Below, piece by piece: positions 25,419 to 34,112 of a stretch of DNA of 64,000 bases. Both the position numbers and the translations under genes were made by a program. The notes beneath the pieces were generated by a model. The model was given only the letters and a program-made list of their open reading frames with translations, ran no database searches and was not told the DNA's origin. Numbering within the stretch: position 1 is the stretch's first letter; every line of letters starts with the position of its first letter. Source of the DNA: Flavobacteriales bacterium (GTDB lineage: Bacteria > Bacteroidota > Bacteroidia > Flavobacteriales_F > PHOS-HE28); the NCBI GenBank assembly GCA_016710685.1, contig JADJVC010000001.1:365336-429335 (forward strand), in the 5' to 3' direction.

Positions 25419-25859
25419 ATGAACCCCATGGACAAATTCATGCAAACCGCCATCGATGAAGCACTGAAAGGCCTTGCCGAAGGCGGCATTCCAATCGGCT
25501 CGGCGCTCGTAAAGGACGGCAAGCTGGTAGCCAGCGGACGCAACAAACGGGTGCAGGAGAAGAACCCCATTCTGCACGGAGAAATGGATTGCCTGAACAA
25601 CGCGGGCCGCATTGGCAGCTACAAAGGCACCGTGATCTACTCCACGCTGATGCCGTGCTACATGTGCGCGGGCACCATCGTACAGTTCAAGATCCCCATG
25701 GTGGTCGTGGGCGAAAGCCGCACCTTCCCCGGCGCAAGGAAATTCATGGAAGAGCACGGCGTGGAAGTGATCGACCTGGACCTGCCGGAATGCGTCGCGA
25801 TGATGGAAGACTTCATCGCCGCGAAGCCGGAGCTGTGGAACGAGGATATTGGGGAGTAA
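25419..25859 (+). CDS. Cytosine deaminase, fungal Fcy1 type
   Basis: A 146-residue zinc deaminase. The zinc ligands are H53 (in HGE, with catalytic E55) and C80/C83 in MPCYMCAG. The pattern around these, the GGIPIGSALV start and the C-terminal WNEDIGE resemble yeast cytosine deaminase Fcy1 far more than tRNA adenosine deaminase (TadA) or the unrelated bacterial CodA. It would convert cytosine to uracil in pyrimidine salvage. Divergent from cca, convergent with the next gene. TadA-like or guanine deaminase function remains possible. Confidence 0.85.
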   Translation: MNPMDKFMQTAIDEALKGLAEGGIPIGSALVKDGKLVASGRNKRVQEKNPILHGEMDCLNNAGRIGSYKGTVIYSTLMPCYMCAGTIVQFKIPMVVVGESRTFPGARKFMEEHGVEVIDLDLPECVAMMEDFIAAKPELWNEDIGE

Positions 25860-25881
25860 TCGGCCCTTTTTCAGGTGCTCT

Positions 25882-25912
25882 TCGGGGGGGGGGCGCCTGC
25901 AAATTCCCCTTA
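25882..25912. other. Ten-base G tract with flanking inverted bases
   Basis: A run of ten G sits between two convergent genes, enclosed by CAGGTGC and GCGCCTG, which could pair. It may act as a terminator-like structure for both genes. No T tail is present. Confidence 0.4.
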
Positions 25913-25920
25913 TGGCACTG

Positions 25921-26961
25921 TTAAGTCAGCCGACCCGCATCAATATCAATCTCCAGCGCACACTTAAAATGCGCTTCCGGACAAGCCTTGTAACCATGCA
26001 GTCCGCAAGGCCGGCAGCTGAGCGGCTCTTTCCGCTCTAAAATTCGGCCATTCGCATTGAGCGGACCAAAGCCGAAGGCTGGCACCGTGCTGCAAAACAC
26101 CGCCGTAACCGGTGCGTTCATCGCGCTGGCGATGTGCAGCGGGGCGCTGTCGTTCACGTAGTTCATGGCGGCACTTTCCATTAGTACAGCACTTCCTAAT
26201 GGACCCAGATCCTCTGAAACATTAAAGCCACGTCCAGCGGCATTGGAAATGCGTTCGCACAGTTGGCCGTCAGAAGGCGCACCGATAAGGAATACGTGCA
26301 TTTCCGCGGGCAGCGATTTTATAAGCTCAACCCACTTCGCCTCGGGCCATTGTTTGGTGAACCAGACCGACGCAGGAGCGATGCATACGTAACGACCTTC
26401 GTCTTCCGTGTGCTGGTAACGGACGCGTTCGGCATCATTGCGGGATCCCAGCGTAGGGTAAAGCCGGGGCAAGGGCCGTGCAGCATCTGTCAGGTGTTCA
26501 ATAAGCGCATTCAGCCGGTCCACTTCGTGCACGATCGGCGCGCTGCTATTCACGAGTTGTCCGCGCAATGCTTTTGGTTCCGGGATCGAATGCTTCACCC
26601 TGCGCGAGAACAGGAAACTCAATGGATTTTTGCTGAACCCGATTTTCTCTTGGCCCTTGGCGAACACAGTCATCAGGCCCGTGCTGAAGAAACGCTGGCA
26701 ATTGATGATGTGGTCATAATCCGTGCTGCGCAACTCCCGAATCAACTGAAAGAGGTTGCGCGTTTTATTCCTACGTTTTTCCCACACCAGGACCTTTCGC
26801 AAGAAAGGATGCTCAAGGAAAAGCCCTTCATTTCCCTTGCGCACCACGAGGTCGATGGCCGCATCCGGGTAAAAGGCATGCAGCTTCTCCAAGATACTCG
26901 TGGCCAGCACGGCATCACCGAGGAAGGCGGTCTGTATGATGAGGAATTGCTTGGCTGGCAT
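25921..26961 (-). CDS. Glycosyltransferase family 9 (heptosyltransferase-like)
   Basis: A GT-B fold transferase of family 9, the LPS heptosyltransferase group, which adds sugars in the inner leaflet. The 346 residues start with FLIIQTAFLGDAVLATSILE (donor/acceptor lobe signature) and carry the C-terminal NYVNDSAPLHIASAMNAPVT motif, expected for nucleotide-sugar binding. A Cys-rich C-terminal segment (SCRPCGLHGYKACPEAHFKC) follows. The promoter region contains CATCTTTG near the ATG. Confidence 0.9.
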   Translation of the reverse strand: MPAKQFLIIQTAFLGDAVLATSILEKLHAFYPDAAIDLVVRKGNEGLFLEHPFLRKVLVWEKRRNKTRNLFQLIRELRSTDYDHIINCQRFFSTGLMTVFAKGQEKIGFSKNPLSFLFSRRVKHSIPEPKALRGQLVNSSAPIVHEVDRLNALIEHLTDAARPLPRLYPTLGSRNDAERVRYQHTEDEGRYVCIAPASVWFTKQWPEAKWVELIKSLPAEMHVFLIGAPSDGQLCERISNAAGRGFNVSEDLGPLGSAVLMESAAMNYVNDSAPLHIASAMNAPVTAVFCSTVPAFGFGPLNANGRILERKEPLSCRPCGLHGYKACPEAHFKCALEIDIDAGRLT

Positions 26962-27017
26962 GGATGATACACTGCAAAGATGCCGCGCGGATCTTTTGCT
27001 GAGCTTTTTCGGCTTGT

Positions 27018-28109
27018 TCAGGGCTTGAAAGGCACGAATGTGTCACCGACCAATTGGAACAATCCCGCATTTTGCGAACCTACCCAAAGCCCGCCTTGGT
27101 GGTCTTTGTAAATGCAGAAAAGCAAGGGTTTGGTTTCGCCCGCTTCCATCGCTACGCGGGAGAGATGCGTTCCATCGCTGCGCCAAACGCCATCATCGTA
27201 AGTCACCATCCACATGTTCCCATTGTTATCTTTCGTCATTGAAAGAAAGTAGGGGAATTGTTCTTTTTCGGCAACCGGTGCGGTACCCGTTTCTCGCGTG
27301 TAATCCACTAGGCTTGTATTGTTGACCACGGAGCTTGTGGGCCGGATGGCATAGCGGTAGTGCGTGTTGCAGAACCAGAATTTTCCGGCGTTGTCTTCCA
27401 AGATGGAGCGAATGCCGAATGAGCCACCTTCGGGTGTATCCGTCAATTGCTTTTCATAAAGCCAGCTAACGGTTGTGCCATCGAAGCGGCAAACACCGAG
27501 CACCGCGGTGCCGAACCACATGTTGCCTTTGCTGTCCTTGTAGATGGTGTAAATACCGTAAGGGTCAAAGGCTGCCTGCGGATACTGTGCGTTGAACGTA
27601 TCAGCCTGTGCGGTCTTTGGAAATTCCAAATGGTACAAGTGCTCACCATCGTAGCGGTACGGGCCGAGTTTGTTGTCCCAGCCCATGCGGAACCACAGGT
27701 CGTCCGGACCGAGTTTCCATTCGTTTGGCTCAGTTTCAATTACGGGCAACGTTGTGAATTTCGCACCATCGAATTTGCACACGCCGTCCTGTGTGTCGAA
27801 ATAGAGATTTCCAGAAGGGTCTTCTTGAATACCTAAGACGGAGTTGCTGCAAAGGCCGTGCTTCACAGTGTATCGGACAAGACTTTTTCCATCGTATTTG
27901 TACACGCCATTTTCGCCACCTCCGAACCAAAAGGCATTCCTTGAATCCTGAAAAACGACCATGACTCTTGATTCGGTTGTAGTCACGGTGTCGCCGCTTA
28001 AAGTCGCTTCCTGCTGATTGCTTTGCACACCATTTTTGGTTTCAACTATGCCAAACGAACAAGAGGAAAGCAAGCCCGAAAGGCAGAGCGTCAGAAAGGA
28101 ATGGGGCAT
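27018..28109 (-). CDS. Lipoprotein with two-component-regulator-type beta-propeller
   Basis: A 363-residue lipoprotein (LSGLLSSC lipobox) made of repeated propeller blades: phrases like GNMWFGTAVLGVCRFDG, GNLYFDTQDGVCKFDG and GNMWMVTYDDGVWRSDG recur about every 45-60 residues. These are the Reg_prop blades known from hybrid sensor kinases, but no membrane helix, kinase or DNA-binding domain follows, so this is a stand-alone sensor or binding protein. It is flanked upstream by a microrepeat spacer. Confidence 0.8.
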   Translation of the reverse strand: MPHSFLTLCLSGLLSSCSFGIVETKNGVQSNQQEATLSGDTVTTTESRVMVVFQDSRNAFWFGGGENGVYKYDGKSLVRYTVKHGLCSNSVLGIQEDPSGNLYFDTQDGVCKFDGAKFTTLPVIETEPNEWKLGPDDLWFRMGWDNKLGPYRYDGEHLYHLEFPKTAQADTFNAQYPQAAFDPYGIYTIYKDSKGNMWFGTAVLGVCRFDGTTVSWLYEKQLTDTPEGGSFGIRSILEDNAGKFWFCNTHYRYAIRPTSSVVNNTSLVDYTRETGTAPVAEKEQFPYFLSMTKDNNGNMWMVTYDDGVWRSDGTHLSRVAMEAGETKPLLFCIYKDHQGGLWVGSQNAGLFQLVGDTFVPFKP

Positions 28110-28212
28110 TTGCTGGCTTTTATGGCTGTGGTCTTTTGAGTAGAAATTGGAACATGATACAGCGTGAATTTGAACGCATTTCTCAGCGCCCCGACTTCCG
28201 AATGAAAGGTCC

Positions 28213-28262
28213 AACACCAGCTCTTTGTTCCTCCGTGCCTCTGTGCCTCTGTGGTGTGAAAA
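28213..28262. repeat. Microrepeat run downstream of dapD
   Basis: Plus-strand text with three near-perfect CCTCCGTG/CCTCTGTG units ending TGTGGTGTGAAAATCC. It lies between two minus-strand genes (dapD stop at 28281, propeller gene start at 28109), so it does not point at a plus-strand start codon. Confidence 0.75.
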
Positions 28263-28280
28263 TCCTCCTCGTCTCTCTAC

Positions 28281-29099
28281 TCACACAGCAACATTATGCT
28301 CCCGCAGCGCCTCGTTCAACGACGTCTTCCTTTCCGTGCTCTCCTTCCGCTGCCCGATGATCAGCGCGCAGGGCACGCCATATTCCCCAGCCGGGAATTT
28401 CTTCGGTAACGTGCCGGGAATAACCACGGAACGCGGCGGCACGTAGCCTTTCATCTCCTTTGGCTCCGGCCCGGAAACATCGATGATCTTCGTGCTGGCC
28501 GTGAGCACCACGTTCGCGCCCAGCACGGCTTCCTTGCCGATGTGTACCCCCTCAACCACAATGGCCCGCGAGCCGATGAAGGCACCGTCCTCAATGATGA
28601 CCGGAGCAGCTTGAATGGGCTCCAGCACGCCGCCGATACCCACGCCGCCGCTGAGATGAACGTGCTTGCCGATCTGCGCGCAACTGCCCACGGTGGCCCA
28701 GGTGTCCACCATCGTTCCCTCATCCACGTAAGCACCGATGTTCACATAGCTCGGCATCATGATAACGCCGGGGGCGAGGTAACTGCCGTAACGCGCGATC
28801 GCATGCGGCACCACGCGCACGCCCAGTTCGGCATACCCGCGCTTCAAGGGGATCTTGTCGTGGAATTCCAGCGGACCGGCCTCCATGGTGATCATCTTCC
28901 GGATGGGGAAGTACAGCAGCACGGCCTTTTTCACCCATTCGTTCACCTTCCACTTCTCGGCTTCGCTCGAAGTGCTAGGTTCCGAAACGCGCAGCTCGCC
29001 ACGGTCCAGCCGTTCAATAACTGCTTCAATGGCGAGCATTACCTCCTTGTCTGCGAGCATGGAACGGTCGTCCCAAGCCTTTTCAATCAATTCCTGCAT
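28281..29099 (-). CDS. dapD: Tetrahydrodipicolinate N-succinyltransferase
   Basis: DapD succinylates tetrahydrodipicolinate in lysine and meso-diaminopimelate synthesis. The 272 residues have a helical N-terminal domain and a left-handed beta-helix with hexapeptide repeats (VIIEDGAFIGSRAIVVEGV; GTMVDTWATVGSCAQIGKH). The conserved GVGIGGVLEPIQAAPVIIED stretch is present and length matches the family. The last residues (LREHNVAV) close the helix. Confidence 0.96.
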   Translation of the reverse strand: MQELIEKAWDDRSMLADKEVMLAIEAVIERLDRGELRVSEPSTSSEAEKWKVNEWVKKAVLLYFPIRKMITMEAGPLEFHDKIPLKRGYAELGVRVVPHAIARYGSYLAPGVIMMPSYVNIGAYVDEGTMVDTWATVGSCAQIGKHVHLSGGVGIGGVLEPIQAAPVIIEDGAFIGSRAIVVEGVHIGKEAVLGANVVLTASTKIIDVSGPEPKEMKGYVPPRSVVIPGTLPKKFPAGEYGVPCALIIGQRKESTERKTSLNEALREHNVAV

Positions 29100-29112
29100 G
29101 GCACAAAGATGA

Positions 29113-29254
29113 ATACGGATCAGATGATCAGAAAATCAGATGATCGGTCGGGCGCAGCTACCGACCTTTGCACAGACCATTCGCCGAAGCCCCGAACGTG
29201 TCGAAGAACGGCATTCCATTTTCTGATCGTCTGATCGTCTAAATTTTTGATCAA
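29113..29254. repeat. Inverted GATCAGA/TGATCGTCT repeats between dapD and ruvX
   Basis: Left arm near 29117-29147 (words like GATCAGATGATCAGAAAATC) faces right arm 29218-29254 (ATTTTCTGATCGTCTGATCG then CTAAATTTTTGATCAA). The right arm ends directly at the ruvX ATG (29255). The arms could fold into a long imperfect hairpin that includes the divergent promoter region; ACCTTTGCAC lies between them. Same word family as at 9.8 kb. Confidence 0.65.
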
Positions 29255-29671
29255 ATGCGCATCCTCGCCATCGACTTCGGCCTCAAACGGACCGGCCTCG
29301 CCGTTACGGATCCCGCGCGCATCATCGCCAGCGCGCTGGACACCGTGCCTTCCGCCGAGCTAATGGACTACTTGAAGCGCTACGTGGCCAAGGAAGCCGT
29401 GGAGGGTTTCGTAGTAGGCATGCCCTGCAACCTGGACGGCACGCCCACGGACATCACTGCGAATGTGCGGCTCTTCATGACCGAACTAAAGCGCCAATTG
29501 CCCAGGCAATGGGTGGAAACAGACGATGAGCGCTTCACCAGCGTGATCGCGCAGCGCACCATGTTGGCAAGCGGGATCGGCAAAAAGGCGCGCCGCGAAA
29601 AAGGCACCGTGGACCGCATCAGCGCGGTGCTGATCTTGCAGGGCTGGATGGACCGGAGCAGGGGAAGGTGA
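29255..29671 (+). CDS. ruvX: RuvX/YqgF Holliday-junction resolvase-like protein
   Basis: A 138-residue RNase-H fold protein: AIDFGLKRTGLAVTDPARII carries the first catalytic Asp, VEGFVVGMPCNLDG is the second strand, then ETDDERFTS with the conserved acidic residues and a C-terminal KKARREKGTVDRISAVLIL. YqgF proteins act in 16S rRNA 5' maturation and recombination. The stop is 8 bases from the convergent next gene. Confidence 0.93.
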   Translation: MRILAIDFGLKRTGLAVTDPARIIASALDTVPSAELMDYLKRYVAKEAVEGFVVGMPCNLDGTPTDITANVRLFMTELKRQLPRQWVETDDERFTSVIAQRTMLASGIGKKARREKGTVDRISAVLILQGWMDRSRGR

Positions 29672-29679
29672 TCCGTTGA

Positions 29680-30174
29680 TCACTTGATCTCCCCGGCAGC
29701 CTTCCTTCGCGCTTTCTCGATATCCCAGGAGCCATCGCGCAGGCTTTCGAAGTAGGCGGACAGCTTGCTGTACTGTGCCTCGGTCAACTTGGCTTCGGCA
29801 TGCCGGCCCAAGTAGAAGTATTCGGAAATGGGCATTTCCTTTTTGTCCATTTCCTCCATGCCGTCCTTGGCCTGATGGTCCCGCGCATACCCTTCAACGC
29901 TGCCCCACGTGGTAGCATCGAAGTGTTCCCGCGCCTCTTCAATGTGGTCGTTCATCCACCAATTCACTGGCGTAATTGCGAAATACCACGGATAACGCGG
30001 TTGTCCGCTGTGGCAATCATAGCAGGACGTGCGGAGCATCTGTGCAACCTCGGCATCGGGTTTGGTCACAGCGATCATGTCCATTGCAGGGTCTACGGGT
30101 TCAGCGATCCGCGATGGCCTTATGAATTGTGCGATGATGATGATCGCGAGCAGGATGTACAAGGCCTTTTTCAT
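29680..30174 (-). CDS. Small membrane-anchored heme-binding protein
   Basis: A 164-residue protein with an N-terminal anchor (ALYILLAIIIIAQFI) and one c-type heme motif CYDCH (about 51-55) in the DUF heme-binding domain family of Bacteroidota; the following QPRYPWYFAITPVNWWMNDHI motif is typical. It would be matured by the CcmBCDEF system encoded at 7-12 kb and could act in periplasmic electron transfer. A near -7 box (TAACTTTC) lies upstream. Confidence 0.88.
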   Translation of the reverse strand: MKKALYILLAIIIIAQFIRPSRIAEPVDPAMDMIAVTKPDAEVAQMLRTSCYDCHSGQPRYPWYFAITPVNWWMNDHIEEAREHFDATTWGSVEGYARDHQAKDGMEEMDKKEMPISEYFYLGRHAEAKLTEAQYSKLSAYFESLRDGSWDIEKARRKAAGEIK

Positions 30175-30280
30175 GGGGTGGTGAATTTCAGGAAAGTTAG
30201 GCGCACCACCGTTCAGTGTGAAATGACGATCGCTTGTTTTGCCGGATCAAGGTTGCGTTTCCCTATTGTCGTTGGGTCGG

Positions 30281-31873
30281 CTATTGTTTGTCGATCGCCA
30301 GCACAATGGCCAAAGTGGTTTTACTGGCAGGCGTTTTAGCGCCGAAAGTCTCGCCTTCGGTGTACGCCGGTGCGTCAGAGGAGATCAGCTCGTTGCCCAG
30401 CACGGCGGCCAATTTAGCCTCAAGACCTTTCGCCGAATTCGCTTTCATGGCCTCGTTCAACTTGGGATAATCCAACGGCTGGTTGGCCACCACGATCGCC
30501 ATTTCGTCCTGCGTGCCGATGTCATCGGCAGTTAGGCTTTGGTCCTTCGGGAACACGCGCATGCCGGTGATGCCGCAGTAGGGCGAATGCTTCGGCGTGT
30601 ACGGGAAAAGCACGTAGGTGGTACCGTCCGTTTCCAGGCCGAAGAGGTAGGTATAGCACTCGGTGTTGTTGGTCACTTCGATCTTGAAGCGGTCGCCCTT
30701 GCGGATCGGTGTAACGGTCTTGAACAGGCGGCCACCCGTGCGTTTCAGCTCGAAGTGCTTGCCGTTCGCCACTCCTTTGGCATCCACTTGGGCCAGGCCG
30801 AAGCGGATGTCGAATTCCGAAGGTTTCACGTCCACGCCGGCGCCCTGCGGATACACGGCGTAGGCTTCCTTGGTGAAGAAGTCGAAATCGCTGTAGCGCA
30901 CCCACGCAACGCCGTTGTTGCCCCATTCCGGACCCCAGCTGTTCATCACTTGGAAAGCGCCACCGGCCTTGTAGTCGTCATAGCCGATCACGCATTGTGC
31001 GTGGCCGCCGAAACCCGCCATGCGGTAATCGTTCTGCGTGGGAATCCAGACGTCCTGGCCCTCCATGTTCTGCATGTAGCTGCCGCCCACCATCATGCCG
31101 ATCACCACCGGCGAACCTTGGGCGAGCTGCTGCTTCATGGCCAGCATGTCCGTGCGCTGGTCGTCGCCGTTGTAGCTCAGGCGCTGGAAGCCCTTGATGC
31201 GGTACTGCTGCGCCTCCTGCATTTCATTGCTGGCGGGCATTTTCCGGCAGTTGTCGTCCGTGTAGCCGAACTTGCTGAGGGGCAGCACGCCGCCCGCCTG
31301 CATGTTCTCCATGGCAGTGAAAATGTAGGCCCCTTGGCAGTCGTTGCCGAGCTTGATCTGGTTGTAGAGGAAGCTGGGACTGAACGCCGTACTGTTGGGG
31401 TCCGACTTGGTGGCTTCGGCCTGCACGATGGTGCGCGCGCCGTATGCGCTTGCCCACGCCACGCAGCTGCCTTGTTGCCCTTGGTTCAGGCGGCGTGGAG
31501 CGAACTGCTCCATGCTCACGCGCTCCGGCAGCGGGTTCTTCACGTTGTCCGCCAGCGGCTCGAACACTTCGGCCTTGTCGTACACTGCGGGATCGAGGTC
31601 CGCGCCGCGCGCGGTCTGCAGGTTGCTTACCACATCGGTCAATCCGCCACCGCCCGCCCCGGCACACCCGTCACCGAGGAAATAGTAAGCGCCGAAGAGC
31701 ACGGCCGCCACGATCAACAGCTTCGGGTTCTTGAAAAGGAAGCCGATCAACAGCGGCAACAAACTGCCCAACATGCCGCCGCCGCCGCCACCTCCGCCAA
31801 TGTCGGGTCGGTTGGGTCGTGGACCGGGTCCAATGTCTTGCTGACCCTCGTCGGGCGTCATGCGTATGGGCAT
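30281..31873 (-). CDS. Membrane-anchored papain-like (C1) cysteine protease with DUF4384-like tail
   Basis: The 530 residues (ATG at 31873) comprise a Gly-rich cytoplasmic start (DIGGGGGGGG), one or two membrane helices (about 34-70), a papain-like domain and a C-terminal beta domain. The catalytic Cys is in QGQQGSCVAWASAYG (C137), the His in GFGGHAQCVIGYDD (H291) and the Asn in MNSWGPEWG (N311), so the full triad is present. The tail KRTGGRLFKTVTPIRKGDRF through TDGTTYVLFPY matches the DUF4384 pattern seen in envelope-associated kinases and proteases. A role in envelope proteolysis is an inference. Confidence 0.88.
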   Translation of the reverse strand: MPIRMTPDEGQQDIGPGPRPNRPDIGGGGGGGGMLGSLLPLLIGFLFKNPKLLIVAAVLFGAYYFLGDGCAGAGGGGLTDVVSNLQTARGADLDPAVYDKAEVFEPLADNVKNPLPERVSMEQFAPRRLNQGQQGSCVAWASAYGARTIVQAEATKSDPNSTAFSPSFLYNQIKLGNDCQGAYIFTAMENMQAGGVLPLSKFGYTDDNCRKMPASNEMQEAQQYRIKGFQRLSYNGDDQRTDMLAMKQQLAQGSPVVIGMMVGGSYMQNMEGQDVWIPTQNDYRMAGFGGHAQCVIGYDDYKAGGAFQVMNSWGPEWGNNGVAWVRYSDFDFFTKEAYAVYPQGAGVDVKPSEFDIRFGLAQVDAKGVANGKHFELKRTGGRLFKTVTPIRKGDRFKIEVTNNTECYTYLFGLETDGTTYVLFPYTPKHSPYCGITGMRVFPKDQSLTADDIGTQDEMAIVVANQPLDYPKLNEAMKANSAKGLEAKLAAVLGNELISSDAPAYTEGETFGAKTPASKTTLAIVLAIDKQ

Positions 31874-31941
31874 AGCTTCTGTCTTTAGTTGCGAAAAATA
31901 GGGCATACGCGCGAAAAACCGGCGTCATCCAGGATCAGCAG

Positions 31942-32061
31942 ACCATTAACTCAAGACTATTAACTCTTGACTCAAGACCAATCTCCCTCCGTGTTCCTCC
32001 GTGCCCCCGTGCCTCTGTGGTGTAAACCTCCAAATCTCCAACCCTCCAAACCTCCCACCCA
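31942..32061. repeat. Mixed microrepeat spacer upstream of bshC
   Basis: Three successive vocabularies: AACTCAAGACTATTAACTC words (about 31949-31980), then CTCCGTG-type units ending CTCTGTGGTGTAAAC (31983-32031), then CTCCAAACCTCC-type words (32031-32061). The second part points towards the bshC start at 32076, and TACCTTCG, a near -7 box, lies between. Confidence 0.75.
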
Positions 32062-32075
32062 TACCTTCGCCGTCC

Positions 32076-33655
32076 ATGTCACTCGCCTCGCTTTCCTACC
32101 GCGATACCGGTCGTTTCTCCCCGATCGTGCTGGATTACCTGGACCAAGCGCCCGCGCTGCAAGAGCACTACACGAGGCCGCCCACCGCACAAGGTTTAGC
32201 GGATGCCGCCAACGCCCGCACCTTCGATCCCGCAACGCGAAAGGCGCTGTGCTCCGCGCTGGAAAGCCAATATGCAGGCATGTCCGTTCAGCCGGAAGTA
32301 CGGCGCAACCTCGACCTCCTCGCCAAGCCGAACACGCTCACCGTTACCACAGGCCACCAGCTCAACCTCTTCACCGGGCCGCTTTATGTGCCGTTCAAAT
32401 TGCTGAACGTGATCAAACTGGCGCGCACACTTTCCACCCCGGAACAAGCCGTGGTGCCGGTGTTCTGGATGGCCACCGAAGACCATGACCGCGCGGAGAT
32501 CGACCACACTTACATCAACGGCAACAAAGTGGAATGGCCCGGCGAAGCCGATGGCGCGGTGGGGCGCATGCGCTTGGATGGAATAGGAGAGGTGCTCCAC
32601 ACCGTGGATGAACTGCTCGGCACCGGCAGCCATGCGGACGCCATGCGCGTGTTGCTGCGCGATTGCTACCGTCCGGAATACACATGGGCCGAGGCCACGC
32701 GCCGTTTTGCGGATGCGCTCTTAGGCCGTTTTGGTCTGGTGATCTTGGATGCCGATGATGCAGGGCTGAAAAAGCAGTTCGCGCCCGTCATGCGCGAGGA
32801 GTTGTTGAACGAAGTGGCCGTGCGTTCCGTGGAATATGCCAATGCCAAGCTGGCCGAACACTACAAAGTGCAGGCCCACGCACGCCCGATCAACCTGTTC
32901 CACCTGCGCCCCGGCCACCGCAGCCGCATCGAGCTGCAGGGCGATCACTACCAAGTGCTCGACGGCGGACCGCGCTTCACGTTGGACGAACTGTTGAACG
33001 AACTGGACAAGCATCCGGAAAACTTCTCGCCCAACGTGCTGTTGCGTCCTGTTTATCAGGAAGTGGTGCTGCCGAACATCGCTTACGTGGGCGGCGGCGG
33101 CGAGCTGGCATATTGGCTGCAATTGCGTTGGCTGTTCCAAGCGGTACAAGTGCCCTTGCCGGTGTTGATGTTGCGCACTTCGGTGGCCTTCATCAGCGCG
33201 AAAAATGTGGAACGCGCGAAAAGCTCGGCCTAAGCATCCCTGAACTGTTCAAGCCTGCGGAAGCCTTGCAGGCCAAAACAGCCAAAACCCAAGCCTCGTT
33301 CACCACGGACATCGCCGCTGAACAAGAAGCCGCAAAAGCCTTTTACGCCGCCTTGGCCCAACGTGCCAGCGCCGCCGACCCCACGCTGCACGGCGCGGTG
33401 GAGGCCATGGCCAAACGCGCCCAACACGGCTTGGAACGCCTGGAGAAAAAACTTCTCCGCGCAGCCAAGCGCCAACAACAAGAGCCGCTGGAACAGCTGG
33501 ACCGCGTGCTGGAAAACCTGTTCCCCGGCGGGGGATTACAGGAACGACGGGAGAACTTCATGCCGTGGTACACGCAGGAAGGACCGGCCTTTTTTGATCG
33601 CCTTCTGGAGGAATTGGATCCGTTGGATACGCGCTTCAAGGTGCTTGGCGAGTGA
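32076..33655 (+). pseudogene. bshC: Bacillithiol synthase BshC, frameshifted
   Basis: BshC adds cysteine to glucosaminyl-malate in the last step of bacillithiol synthesis. The first 385 codons (32076-33233) include TGHQLNLFTGPLYVPFKLLN and PVFWMATEDHD, plus the C-terminal half's NIAYVGGGGELAYWLQLRW; the last about 140 codons continue in another frame (REKLGLSIPELFKP through MPWYTQEGP). The break falls within AACGCGCGAAAAG (33209-33222): removing two bases of the CGCG repeat (or adding one base) joins the parts as NVEREKLGLSI. Joined length about 525, as usual. Either a sequencing error or a real inactivation. Confidence 0.88.
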
Positions 33656-34112
33656 GTCTTGTACCGCTAAGGACACGAAGTACACGAAGGGAGGAAAGAG
33701 ATCGCTTCGCGACCGCAAGCAAGTTGGTTTTTTTTTCTACCGAAACGCTCGCAACGAACGCAACGGAATACACGACACGTCGGTGTCTGTTGATAGCGCC
33801 AAAGTCGTTGCGTCCGTAGCGCGCGTTGTGGTAAAACTCTTCTTAGCACTTTTAAACTGCTGAAGGCATTTCTTAGCGTCCTTGGCTGACACAGGCATGC
33901 TTGGCGGTGGATCTTCTTTCCCCGGTAAACCCTCTTCTCCGCGTTTTTAACTGCCGTAGGCATGTCTCCGCGCCCTTGGCTGCCGAAGGCACGCCTCCGC
34001 GGTTAAACCTCTTCTTCGTGTTCTTCGTGTACTTCGTGGTCCCTCAAAACCTGACTTTCGTCGCTTTTGAAACGGACCGTATGGGCGATCTTTGAAGGAA
34101 ACCCGATGCCCC
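33656..34112. repeat. Long microrepeat spacer before the universal stress protein
   Basis: Minus-oriented units ACCGCTAAGGACACGAAG at 33661-33690 and CCGAAACGCTCGCAACGAA at 33740-33765 face plus-oriented GCGTCCGTAGCGCGCGTTG at 33808-33828 and TTCTTCGTGTACTTCGTGGT at 34019-34043. Middle parts repeat phrases like TTAGCGTCCTTGGCTGA. A T9 run occurs near 33728. No gene is visible; a -7-like ATCTTTG lies at about 34088. Confidence 0.7.

Noticed and set aside
30539..31888. 449-codon plus-strand frame over the papain-like protease
   Set aside because: The minus strand has a full catalytic triad and anchor; the plus-strand text is low-complexity His/Val/Ala-rich.
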